DNA of 64,000 bases, from NCBI GenBank assembly GCA_020796225.1, contig CM036759.1, positions 67,060,590-67,124,589 of the forward strand. The letters are read 5' to 3'. The translations under genes and the position numbers were made by a program. Shown piece after piece: positions 45,431 through 55,864 of the stretch. Under the pieces are notes generated by a model. The model saw only the letters and a program-made list of their open reading frames with translations, was not told the DNA's origin and did no database searches. Origin of the DNA: Arion vulgaris (taxonomy: Eukaryota; Mollusca; Gastropoda; Stylommatophora; Arionidae). Position 1 is the stretch's first letter. Every line of letters starts with the position of its first letter.

Positions 45431-46773
45431 GGCCGTCCGCACAAGGGTCGACTGGTTTGCAACGTGAGTCCCAAACCGGTTGAGCATGCAACTGTATTGT
45501 GACCTTGCCTGTGTATAGGAGTGAGGGACCACACACGGGTCGACTGAAACTAAACTGATTTCAAACCAGTCTACAACTGGTTGTGAGCGACTGTATTTCT
45601 AGGTCGCAGAACAGTTGAGTTGCATGGTTGCTAGTGAACACCAAGGAAAATGAGTATTATAACGGCTTCTCTGAGGGTCTCGATCTAACCAATTTACAAT
45701 AACAACAAAATATTTTTATTGGTATTAAATTTGATCAATAAAAATAGCTTACCTTAAAGTTATTAATAGTCTTTCATCTGCACCCACACATTCTATCTGC
45801 ACCCACACATTCCCTCATGTTTGTGTCCATCTTCGTGATGTAAGGAGTAACCATTCTCAACAATTCCATATAACAACCTTTGGACATTCTATAGAATGCT
45901 ATAAACTTGCTGTTTTATTTAGTTGTTGTGCTGCTACAAACAGCATTAAATGAGTATTTCTATTTATATAAGGATGACACCAATACTCCCTTAATGATCA
46001 TCTATTTCTACGATACTGATAATAGTCAACAATATCTTCTTCATCTGAACTACTACTTGACATCATAGTTCTAAAGATGGATATCAAGTATGTTCCTACA
46101 ATAATATCTTCTTCATCTGAACTACTACTTGACATCATAGTTCTAAAGATGGATACCAAGTATGTTCCTACAATAATATCTTCTTCATCTGAACTACTAC
46201 TTGACATCATAGTTCTAAAGATGGATACCAAGTATGTTCCTACAATAATATCTTCTTCATCTGAACTACTACTTGACATCATAGTTCTAAAGATAGATAC
46301 CAAGTATGTTCCTACAATAATATCTTCTTCATCTGAACTACTACTTGACATCATAGTTCTAAAGATAGATACCAAGTATGTTCCTACAATAATATCTTCT
46401 TCATCTGAACTACTACTTGACATCATAGTTCTAAAGATAGATACCAAGTATGTTCCTACAATAATATCTTCTTTATCTGAACTACTACTTGACATCATAG
46501 TTCTAAAGATGGATACCAAGTATGTTCCTACAATAATATCTTCTTCATCTGAACTACTACTTGACAACATAGTTCTAAAGATAGATACCAAGTATGTTCC
46601 TACAATAGCAAAGTAACTATCTTGGTGGATCCGACGTGACTGGTTTCAAACGCTCAACATGCTCGTGTGTGGGGTAGGTTTCGTTTTGGTTGCGAACTGG
46701 TTGTGTATGTGACTAGTGTAAAACCAGTTTGCAATTAAAGTCACAAACCAGTTCGACCCGTGTGCGGACGGCC
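45431..46773. mobile_element. PIF/Harbinger-like non-autonomous element with TTA target duplication
   Basis: The left end ggccgtccgcacaagggtcg and the right end, read inverted, ggccgtccgcacacgggtcg, followed by actggttt on both, give ~30-bp terminal inverted repeats with two differences. TTA flanks both sides (45428-45430, 46774-46776), the target size and sequence of PIF/Harbinger elements. No transposase is present in 1343 bp. Subterminal copies of the caaaccagt/actggtt motif occur in both orientations. Confidence 0.82.
46020..46607. repeat. 72-bp in-frame minisatellite inside the Harbinger-like element, 8 copies
   Basis: Exactly 24 codons per unit. On the minus strand each reads VSIFRTMMSSSSSDEEDIIV, GTYL; eight near-identical units make a 197-codon ORF. 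The plus strand is open too. No start context or neighbouring exon. Confidence 0.93.
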
Positions 46774-46814
46774 TTAGATGAAAACGCAATCCTAAAAACC
46801 CAACAACACAACAT

Positions 46815-47165
46815 GCGTGAACAAGATTGCATTATTTCACAAATTAAATTTAATGCTATTGAATATATTTCGACCATGTACTGGACCCTGCAATCTCAAC
46901 AAACACTTATATAAACTAAGAATAAATCAAACTGCTTTCTGGCAGTGTCAGAAGGTGGAACAGACACCGGAGCATGTTCTGCAAGATTGTCCTCTCCTGT
47001 GTGAGCTGAGAAGCAACATGTGGCCACACCCATGCGACCTGAAAACGAAGCTTTTGTGAAACCGTGAAACCTGACAGACCTGAAGCTGACTGCTCAGTTT
47101 GTCGTCCACGGTAAATTAAATGCATGATCAGAGATCGCTGAAGAACAAGAAGAAGTAGAATATGA
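46815..47165 (+). pseudogene. LINE zinc-knuckle fragment
   Basis: NLNKHLYKLRINQTAFWQCQ, KVEQTPEHVLQDCPLLCELR, as in the 37150 fragment (TADQTTEHVLQYCLLY). Truncated. Confidence 0.72.
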
Positions 47166-47169
47166 GTAT

Positions 47170-47460
47170 AGCATAACAGTGCACCAAAGAGCAATGCTAC
47201 TTCGATACAGTGGATAACCTAACAGTGCACCAAAGAGCAATGCTACTTCGATACAGTGGATAACCTAACAGTGCACCAAAGAGCAATGCTACTTCGATAC
47301 AGTGGATACAAAGCTAAAGACCTTCCACGTAAAAATGGACATCAGAAATAACTGAAGTAGTGAAAAACTATTTACGAAGACACAAAATCCCGTTATAGAA
47401 ATCTCTTCTTATCCTCAAGCGTTAGGTAAAACAGGATCAGAGAAAAGAAACGTCAAGAAA
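47170..47460 (+). pseudogene. LINE 3' end with 45-bp triplication and shared tail
   Basis: LTVHQRAMLLRYSG codons are repeated three times (45 bp, in frame) and then YKAKDLPRKN. The same block occurs once at 53660-53720 (ALLLRYSEYKAKGR). Ends with the tail ggtaaaacaggatcagagaa aagaa. Confidence 0.72.
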
Positions 47461-47514
47461 GAATATTAGTATGCTTAATATGTTTCATCATTAAATAATA
47501 ATAATAATAATAAT

Positions 47515-47830
47515 ATATCCTCTCGTACCGTTATACGTTACATAGGGCCTGCAAGTAATTTCTCCATACCGCTCTATCCTGGGCAACTCGCTCAATCTCC
47601 TCCATGAAACTGAGACCGATATTTCCTGCATCTCTCAGCAAAGTTCGTTTCGGGTCTCCTTAGGTCGACCTCTCTTTCTTGAACCCTTTGCATCCCACTT
47701 CAATGCCTACTTTGCTATTCGTTGATCATTTCTTCTCAAGGTGTGCCCAACATATCTCCATCTTCTCTTTCTTATAACAGTTGTCACTAGTGGTTGACCA
47801 GACATGTCTCTGATTTCATCACTTCTCCTG
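47515..47830 (-). pseudogene. LINE ORF2 C-terminal tail, minus strand
   Basis: Minus-strand frames: TSDNCYKKEKMEICWAHLE, STNSKVGIEVGCKGFKKERS, RRLSELPRIERYGEIT. Homologous to 20625-20869. An (aat)n stretch at 47497-47513 lies beside it. Confidence 0.7.
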
Positions 47831-47884
47831 AATTCGTTTCATTTTATATTCATTATTTTTCGCAGACATCTTCTTCTTCTTCGA

Positions 47885-49235
47885 TCGTTCTAGGCTTAAT
47901 CATTCTCATTGTGATATATAGACAGCCAAACATCCGAACGTCATGTACGTGCACCAAACCTTCAGCACCTATTTGAGCTCAGTTGCTTATCCTTCGGTGG
48001 GGTGTTCGATTTCCGTTTTAATCATTCTCATTGTGATATATAGACAGCCAAACATCAGAACGTCATGTACGTGCACCAAACCTTCAGCACCTATTTGAGC
48101 TCAGTTGCTTATCCTTCGGTGGGGTGTTCGATTTCCGTTTTAATCATTCTCATTGTGATATATAGACAGCCAAACATCCGAACGTCATGTACGTGCACCA
48201 AACCTTCAGCACCTATTTGAGCTCAGTTGCTTATCCTTCGGTGGGGTGTTCGATTTCCGTTTTAATCATTCTCATTGTGATATATAGACAGCCAAACATC
48301 CGAACGTCATGTACGTGCACCAAACCTTCAGCACCTATTTGAGCTCAGTTGCTTATCCTTCGGTGGGGTGTTCGATTTCCGTTTTAATCATTCTCATTGT
48401 GATATATAGACAGCCAAACATCCGAACGTCATGTACGTGCACCAAACCTTCAGCACCTATTTGAGCTCAGTTGCTTATCCTTCGGTGGGGTGTTCGATTT
48501 CCGTTTTAATCATTCTCATTGTGATATATAGACAGCCAAACATCCGAACGTCATGTACGTGCACCAAACCTTCAGCACCTATTTGAGCTCAGTTGCTTAT
48601 CCTTCGGTGGGGTGTTCGATTTCCGTTTTAATCATTCTCATTGTGATATATAGACAGCCAAACATCCGAACGTCATGTACGTGCACCAAACCTTCAGCAC
48701 CTATTTGAGCTCAGTTGCTTATCCTTCGGTGGGGTGTTCGATTTCCGTTTTAATCATTCTCATTGTGATATATAGACAGCCAAACATCCGAACGTCATGT
48801 ACGTGCACCAAACCTTCAGCACCTATTTGAGCTCAGTTGCTTATCCTTCGGTGGGGTGTTCGATTTCCGTTTTAATCATTCTCATTGTGATATATAGACA
48901 GCCAAACATCCGAACGTCATGTACGTGCACCAAACCTTCAGCACCTATTTGAGCTCAGTTGCTTATCCTTCGGTGGGGTGTTCGATTTCCGTTTTAATCA
49001 TTCTCATTGTGATATATAGACAGCCAAACATCCGAACGTCATGTACGTGCACCAAACCTTCAGCACCTATTTGAGCTCAGTTGCTTATCCTTCGGTGGGG
49101 TGTTCGATTTCCGTTTTAATCATTCTCATTGTGATATATAGACAGCCAAACATCAGAACGTCATGTACGTGCACCAAACCTTCAGCACCTATTTGAGCTC
49201 AGTTGCTTATCCTTCGGTGGGGTGTTCGATTTCAG
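47885..49235. repeat. 122-bp near-perfect tandem array, ~11 copies, seeded on a family G tail
   Basis: Unit taatcattctcattgtgata, tatagacagccaaacatccg, acgtgcaccaaaccttcagc, ttgcttatccttcggtgggg, gttcgatttccgtt. Copies are identical apart from one base (catccg/catcag). The left edge is an inverted family G 3' end (tcttcttcttcgatcgttct, cattctcattgtgatatata). Confidence 0.95.
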
Positions 49236-50545
49236 CCAGCTCTTGTGTACGGATTCGCTTCTTCCGCTAGCCTTAGACTGTCCCCAGCCCGACCCACAAG
49301 GCAGCGGGCTGCTATTTCTTTCAGGGCAGCAACCCTTAGACGGCCTGCCCTCCCGGGCTAATGAGCGCCATCTTCCTAGCAAACCGGTCGTTTTAATGAA
49401 CACCTTGGTTTGCCGCCCGTTCAGGTTTGTTTACGGTTTGCTCCGCTAGCCTTTGATTGTCCCCAATCAATCTACAAGGCAACAGTGGTTCCTTGCGGTA
49501 GGAAAACGCGCACTGGTTATGCCTCTGCTGGGCTTTCCCGTTGCTCTGTACATTTGGGTGGACGCACACCCTGCCTGCGGTGCTGCTGCTGCTGCGGTGC
49601 TGTTACGATGCTGTTGCGGTGCTGTTGCGGTGCTGCTGCAGTGCTGCTGCCACGCTTGCACTGATTTTGCCTCTGCTGGGCTTACCAGTTGTTTTATTTG
49701 GGTGGGACGCGCACCCTCTTGCCGTCCCTGCCCCTAGATGAGGCCACTATGACTTTTGCCAGCGTGCGTGCTAGTCCTGCCCTGATGTTCTGTCCCCATC
49801 ATCTCTTTGTGCTCACATTTTTGCAACATATGGCGCCACCCTTGCGGCCGTGTGCGCGCTCGTTTTGCCCTGGGGCCTACCTCCCCATTTCCGACAATTC
49901 TTACTGGGCTATCCGAGTTTGTCCCATGTTGCCCACGTGCAGCTCAGCCATCACCCGGCATTCTCATCGGCTCTAGAAAGTCCGCAACTAGAGTGAGAAT
50001 GCGTGGCTCGAAATTTGCCACACGCAGGCCAACCTCTCTTCGATGGATGATTCCATTCGAGCGCGCGGTCCAACTCATCACCCGGCATTCTCATCGGCTC
50101 TAGAAAGTCCGCAACTAGAGTGAGAATGCGTGGGCTCCGAAATTTGCCACACGCAGGCCAACCTCTCTTCGATGGATGATTCCATTCGAGCGCGCGGTCC
50201 AACTCATCACCCGGCATTCTCATCGGCTCTAGAGAGTCCGCAACTAGAGTGAGAATGTGTAGGCTCCGAATTTTGCCGCGCATGGGTCAGCCTCTTTTCG
50301 ATTCGATCATTGGACTCATGTGGACCGGCGTGCGGTCCGACTCATCCCCGACATTATCATCGGCTCAGAAACAGCACAAGAGAGAATGCGTGGGTTCGAG
50401 TTCCGCCACGAGGTTCCACATGTGTCGTTCAAATTGTCCCCTTCAATCGGGAGAGGCGAGCATTAATAGTCACTCTGGGAGTTCCATGTCGTTCAAATTG
50501 TCCCTTCAATCGGGAGGGCGAGCATTTTAGTCACTCTGGGAGTTC
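49236..50545. other. GC-rich segment with ~128-bp direct repeats
   Basis: Base composition changes sharply. At 49950-50290 a ~128-bp block (tcacccggcattctcatcgg, ctctagaaagtccgcaacta, aacctctcttcgatggatga) is repeated 2.7 times; gctgctgctgcggtgctgtt runs occur at 49575-49650. It resembles a LINE 5' region or promoter monomers, but no coding match was seen. Confidence 0.5.
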
Positions 50546-51200
50546 GATCGTCTATGTTGCGGGCGGATCCCATCAAATTTTCAAATGCATTCAACTTGCT
50601 TTCTATATCTTTAGTTATTTTCCAACTCTCGCTGGTATATGTTAGGATTGATACAACATTTGAATTGAAAATTCGTAATTTAGTTTTAATACTATATAAC
50701 TTGCAGTTCCATATTTTATTTAGACTTTTAAAAGCTGATGTTGCTTTGACAATTCGTATCATAATTTCTTTTTAACATTTCCTGTGCAATCAAAATTGCT
50801 ACCTAAATAGGTGAACTACTCTGTTATTTTTATCATTTTAAATTCCAGTGTGATATCTGCATTACTTGTCATAGGTGTCTTCATTATATTTGTTTTTTCA
50901 TAGCTTATCTGCAGTCCAACTTTTGATGCTATAGATGACAAGTTGTCTGTTTTTTCATAACTTATATGCAGTCCAACATTTGATGCTATAGATGACAAGT
51001 TGTCTGTTGTTTCATAACTTATATGCAGTCCAACATTTGATGCTATAGATGACAAGTTGTCTGTTTTTCATAACTTATCTGCAGTCAACTTTGATGCTAT
51101 AGATGACAAGTTGTCTGTTTTCATAACTTATATGCAGTCAACTTTTGATGCTATAGATGACAAGTTGTCTGTTTTTATTTGCATATCATTAAATAACCAC
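50490..51200 (-). pseudogene. LINE reverse transcriptase C-terminal segment with internal amplification
   Basis: Minus strand: TDNLSSIASKVGLQISYEKT, NIMKTPMTSNADITLEFKMI, then TYLGSNF, FKSLNKIWNCKLYSIKTKLR, IFNSNVVSILTYTSESWKIT, LNAFENL. The TDNLSSIASxVGLxISYEK piece is present about five times (50885-51180). Confidence 0.82.
50885..51180. repeat. ~58-bp array made from LINE reverse transcriptase codons, 5 copies
   Basis: gtccaacatttgatgctata, gatgacaagttgtctgtttt, tcataacttatatgca units. Confidence 0.9.
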
Positions 51201-51225
51201 AAACTTATTTAACGTTAGCCACAGC

Positions 51226-51420
51226 TTACCCACTCCCGGCACGGGGAGGTAGTGACGAAAAATAACAATACGGGACGGGACTCTTTCGAGGCCCCGTAAT
51301 TGGAATGAGTACACTTTAAACCCTTTAACGAGGATCTTTTGGGAGGGCAAGTCTGGTGCCAGCAACCGCGGTAATTCCAGCTCCAATAGCGTATATTAAA
51401 GTTGTTGCAGTTAAAAAGCT
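51226..51420 (+). pseudogene. 18S rRNA fragment
   Basis: ttacccactcccggcacggg, gaggtagtgacgaaaaataa, aattggaatgagtacacttt, gtgccagcaaccgcggtaat, tccagctccaatagcgtata, ttaaagttgttgcagttaaa: the segment of metazoan 18S rRNA around the 530 loop. It differs from the universal sequence by an inserted ~5 bases after aatacgggac, gatcttttggg for gatctattgg, and cagcaaccgcgg for cagcagccgcgg. It ends at aaaaagct, and no other rRNA is adjacent, so it is a dispersed fragment. Confidence 0.93.
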
Positions 51421-52080
51421 AACCACTATTACCTACCACATGCCGTATACGGCGAAAGCGGAAAATTTGGCTATGAGATTGGCATTGGTAGCACCACCTA
51501 TAAACAAGCTATAAAAAGACTAACAGCTGAGAAGTCTAAAATGGGTTTGTTTGAGGCCCTATCATCATTAGTGGACAGAAAGGTGTGATTGCCTAGCATC
51601 AGCAGCGAGCGGCCCCCAAGATCGAGTTGATTAATGAGATCTTCATATTTAGCACGTTCTCGGCTGTCCATAGTGTCGACCCGCTCTCATCAAATCAGCA
51701 GCGTCAGCGAAACAGCCAGTGCAACTTGTTGAAAATCTCTTAATGCGTAAGAATGTCTTCTTTCAGCCCCATATTTAGACACCATCTCCTTTCATTCTGT
51801 CAGTACAATGGTCAAGCATTGCTTACTCATTGCTCGATACAGATTCTTTGTAACAACAGAAGAATGATCACTTGTTTCCGTTGAAGCTACCTGATATAGG
51901 AATCAATTCGTCCAACTATAAAAGTTGTTATTATGAACAAAGATTCTTGAAGTAAAGACTGTCAGTCGTAGATTGCTCATACATTCGTATGGCTAACCGA
52001 TCACTTTTCATTTATTTGCCGGAATATATACTGATTTAGTGGTATTGACCTTTAACATCCCCTCAGTGATACACAAAAAG
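51421..52080. other. Unassigned segment with short open frames on both strands
   Basis: Plus strand 51443-51587 is open (HAVYGESGKFGYEIGIGS, then AIKRLTAEKSKMGLFEALSS) to a TGA. The minus strand from 51678 is open for about 58 codons (MDSRERAKYEDLINQLDLGG). I recognise neither. Confidence 0.3.
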
Positions 52081-52189
52081 ATTTCAAAAGAAGACTGTCA
52101 AACGTAGCAATGTCAACACAATAGAGCAATGTCAACACAGCAGCATATGTTCACACAAATAAGCAATGTTAACCAAGCAAAGCATGTTC

Positions 52190-53432
52190 AACACAAGAAG
52201 AGCAATGTTCAACACAAGAAGAGCAATGTTCAACACAAGAAGAGCAATGTTCAACACAAGAAGAGCAATGTTCAACACAAGAAGAGCAATGTTCAACACA
52301 AGAAGAGCAATGTTCAACACAAGAAGAGCAATGTTCAACACAAGAAGAGCAATGTTCAACACAAGAAGAGCAATGTTCAACACAAGAAGAGCAATGTTCA
52401 ACACAAGAAGAGCAATGTTCAACACAAGAAATATTTCAACAAAGCAATGTATGACCTAAAAGCAATGTCCAAACACAAGAAGGCAATGTTCAACACAAGA
52501 AGAGCAATGTTCAACACAAGAAGAGCAATGTTCAACACAAGAAGAGCAATGTTCAACACAAGAAGAGCAATGTTCAACACAAGAAGAGCAATGTTCAACA
52601 CAAGAAGAGCAATGTTCAACACAAGAAGAGCAATGTTCAACACAAGAAGAGCAATGTTCAACACAAGAAGAGCAATGTTCAACACAAGAAGAGCAATGTT
52701 CAACACAAGAAGAGCAATGTTCAACACAAGAAGAGAATGTGTCAACACAAGAAGAGCAATGTTCAACACAAGAAGAGCAATGTTCAATGAAGACATCAAA
52801 GAAGAGCAATGTTCAACAACAAGAGAAGACAATGTTCAACACAAGAAGAGCAATGTTCAAACAAGAAGAGCAAATGTTCAACACAAGAAGAGCAATGTTC
52901 AACACAAGAAGAGCAATGTTCAACACAAGAAGAGCAATGTTCAACACAAGAAGAGCAATGTTCAACACAAGAAGAGCAATGTTCAACACAAGAAGAGCAA
53001 TGTTCAACACAAGAAGAGCAATGTTCAACACAAGAAGAGCAATGTTCAACACAAGAAGAGCAATGTTCAACACAAGAAGAGCAATGTTCAACACAAGAAG
53101 AGCAATGTTCAACACAAGAAGAGCAATGTTCAACACAAGAAGAGCAATGTTCAACACAAGAAGAGCAATGTTCAACACAAGAAGAGCAATGTTCAACACA
53201 AGAAGAGCAATGTTCAACACAAGAAGAGCAATGTTCAACACAAGAAGAGCAATGTTCAACACAAGAAGAGCAATGTTCAACACAAGAAGAGCAATGTTCA
53301 ACACAAGAAGAGCAATGTTCAACACAAGAAGAGCAATGTTCAACACAAGAAGAGCAATGTTCAACACAAGAAGAGCAATGTTCAACACAAAAAGAGCAAT
53401 GTTCAACACAAAAAGAGCAATGTTCAACACAA
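52190..53432. repeat. 21-bp minisatellite, ~58 copies
   Basis: Unit caatgttcaacacaagaaga g. 21 bp keeps frame, so plus frames read STQEEQC, NTRRAMF or QHKKSNV heptads for up to 452 codons and minus frames are open as well. Not a gene: every frame is open and the 452-codon ORF runs into LINE sequence. Confidence 0.96.
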
Positions 53433-53434
53433 TA

Positions 53435-53850
53435 TTTCTCCCAACATTATGCTACCAGTGCCAAACCTGGACGTTGACATCAAATGATAGAAGAAAATTG
53501 TCACGACAGAGATGAAGTGTCTACGCAGAATGATGTGGGTAACAAGAAGAGACCGGCTTAGAAATGAAGACATCAGGAAAACAAGTGGGTACAACATCAA
53601 TACTGAACTTCATCAAGAAACAACAAATGAAATGGTCCGGCCACATAAGCAGATTACCAACAGACAGTGCGCCACAAAGAGCATTGTTACTCCGATACAG
53701 TGAATATAAAGCAAAAGGCCGGACATAAGCAGATTCCAGAAACAGAGGCGACGAAAGGCATTGTTATGAAAGGCTCAAAAGGCCGTTCTAAGAATTCTCT
53801 ACCAGACATGTGGCGCAAAAAGGATTAGAATAGAAAGTGATAGTCAAGCG
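53435..53850 (+). pseudogene. LINE 3' fragment, same family as 42149
   Basis: FLPTLCYQCQTWTLTSNDRR, MKCLRRMMWVTRRDRLRNED, then RLPTDSAPQRALLLRYSEYK in another frame. It joins the 21-bp array without spacer. Confidence 0.82.
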
Positions 53851-53854
53851 CAGG

Positions 53855-54545
53855 AGGGCCTACAGTTCAGGAAAGGCAAGAAGAGACAAGGCGCAACAGA
53901 GGCTCACTAGGGGAAAAGCAGAAAACAAGGCGCAGGGGAGTTTCATACAGGAAATATAAGCAAAAAGGCGCCATAGAGATTCACCAGTGGAAAGAGATTA
54001 CGATAAGGAATCAGCAAGGAGGCTCACTGCAGAAGAAAGAAGTGACAAAGAGCATGCTCATACAGGAAAAAGAAAAAGACAAAGCGATAGCAGAGGCCAA
54101 AACAGCTGTCAGGAAAGAAAGCGAAAGACAAAGACAGGCGCAAGAGCAGTTACTCATACTTTTCCAGGGAAAAGAAAAAAGACATGGGGCACGAGAGGCT
54201 CACTTCAGGGAAAAAAGCAAAGGCCGGACGTAAAGGTAGACTCAGAGATAAGAGAAGGACAAGCGCATGGAAGGCTCACTAGGCGTCTAGAAAATCAATC
54301 CGCATGGAGGCACAGGTTAGGAAAGAAAGAAAGACAAGGCGCATGGAGAGGCTCATTTCAGGGAAAAGAAAGAAAGACAAGGCGCATGGAGAGGCTCACT
54401 TCAGGGAAAAGAAAGAAGACAAGGCGCATGGAGAGGCTCATTTCAGGAAAAGAAAGAAAGACAAGGCGCAGGGAAAGGCTCACTTCAGGTGTCTTCTTTA
54501 TCGACCTGACGGTGAAAGGCAAAACAGGATTAGAGAATAGATAGA
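53855..54545. repeat. Eroded ~43-bp purine-rich array and transposon tail
   Basis: ggaaaagaaagaaagacaag, gcgcatggagaggctcactt units, about 14, increasingly regular toward 54490. It ends with the tail cctgacggtgaaaggcaaaa, caggattagaga. Confidence 0.75.
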
Positions 54546-54595
54546 GATAAATTAGCATTGCGTCATCTTAAAACATACCACGGGCCAGTTGACCG

Positions 54596-55202
54596 GTTCA
54601 GAAGGAGTTAAGGCAGAGGCGGGTCTCTGTGGGGAAGGAGTTAAGGCAGAGGCGGGTCTCTGTGGGGAAGGAGTTAAGGCAGAGGCGGGTCTCTGTGGGG
54701 AAGGAGTTAAGGCAGAGGCGGGTCTCTGTGGGGAAGGAGTTAAGGCAGAGGCGGGTCTCTGTGGGGAAGGGGTTAAGGCAGAGGCGGGTCTCTGTGGGGA
54801 AGGGGTTAAGGCAGAGGCGGGTCTCTGTGGGGAAGGAGTTAAGGCAGAGGCGGGTCTCTGTGGGGAAGGAGTTAAGGCAGAGGCGGGTCTCTGTGGGGAA
54901 GGAGTTACGCAGAGGCGGGTCTCTGTGGGGAAGGGGTTAAGGCAGAGGCGGGTCTCTGTGGGGAAGGAGTTAAGGCAGAGGCGGGTCTCTGTGGGGAAGG
55001 AGTTAAGGCAGAGGCGGGTCTCTGTGGGGAAGGAGTTAAGGCAGAGGCGGGTCTCTGTGGGGAAGGGGTTAAGGCAGAGGCGGGTCTCTGTGGGGAAGGA
55101 GTTAAGGCAGAGGCGGGTCTCTGTGGGGAAGGAGTTAAGGCAGAGGCGGGTCTCTGTGGGGAAGGAGTTAAGGCAGAGGCGGGTCTCTGTGGGGAAGGGG
55201 TT
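54596..55202. repeat. 33-bp minisatellite, ~18 copies
   Basis: Unit gttaaggcagaggcgggtct, ctgtggggaagga/g. One unit (54900) is shortened. ORFs of 272 and 240 codons here are artefacts. Confidence 0.95.
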
Positions 55203-55204
55203 AC

Positions 55205-55410
55205 GATATTTACCTGTCATTTTAAAGCTTGTGGGTTCAAATCTGGACCGAATCACATGTTCCAATTTTTTCATGAGTTCCCAAGGCTTGTTGCTGGGGC
55301 TACGGAGTTTGTGCTTCGTGCAACACTCTCGGTATATGGCTAGTGATTTCTGTCGACAGGGGCGTATGAGAAAACTCAGTGCAATGAAGTCAATCGTTCT
55401 TCTTTAGTCG
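55205..55410 (+). mobile_element. SINE family C copy next to the 33-bp array
   Basis: acctgtcattttaaagcttg, gtgggttcaaatctgg (B box), cccaaggcttgttgctgggg, tttgtgcttcgtgcaacact, tgcaatgaagtcaatcgttc. Confidence 0.72.
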
Positions 55411-55489
55411 CTATGGCAAGGAAGGGGAAAGTGTGTCTCACCCTCCAGGAAATAATAACTTTTAGTTTAGATTCTTCTTCTTCTTTCGT

Positions 55490-55690
55490 TTATTCTTCAA
55501 GGCCAATTTGATCATTCTTATTGTGATGTATAATTGGTCCACTGGCAAGAATGGGGTGATCTACGTCGGGACGATTGTGCGCCCATGGTGATTAGGCCCG
55601 CCCGTCCGTTTTCAGCCAGCTTTTGATTTACTAGGGGGAGCTTTCCCTAGGGTACGATCCTTTCTGCCGACTAACTTTTTAGTTTAGATT
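55490..55690 (-). mobile_element. Family G 3' end, minus strand
   Basis: ggccaatttgatcattctta, ttgtgatgtataattggtcc, gcgcccatggtgattaggcc, cttttgatttactaggggga mirror 16480-16615. Confidence 0.8.
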
Positions 55691-55864
55691 GATGTTTGCC
55701 ACTCAGATAACTAGTGCCCCTTTTCCAAACTGCATTTGGATATTATTCGATTGCTTCCCTTAGATTACAACACTTTTCGGTGCGTGTTTAACGTCAAGTA
55801 GCCATGAAGCAGTTTGGATGACCTCACAAATGAGATCTGACATCATGTTACATTATAACTGAGT

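Noticed and set aside
51226..51420. Functional rRNA gene
   Set aside because: Only about 195 bases of 18S, with changes at universally conserved positions and no flanking rDNA.
52129..53487. 452-codon heptad-repeat ORF that could look like a coiled coil or bacteriocin-like repeat protein
   Set aside because: Each of the three plus frames and the minus frames is equally open because of the 21-bp unit, and the end reads into a LINE fragment.
54589..55407. 272-codon plus-strand ORF
   Set aside because: 33-bp array unit without stops followed by SINE sequence.
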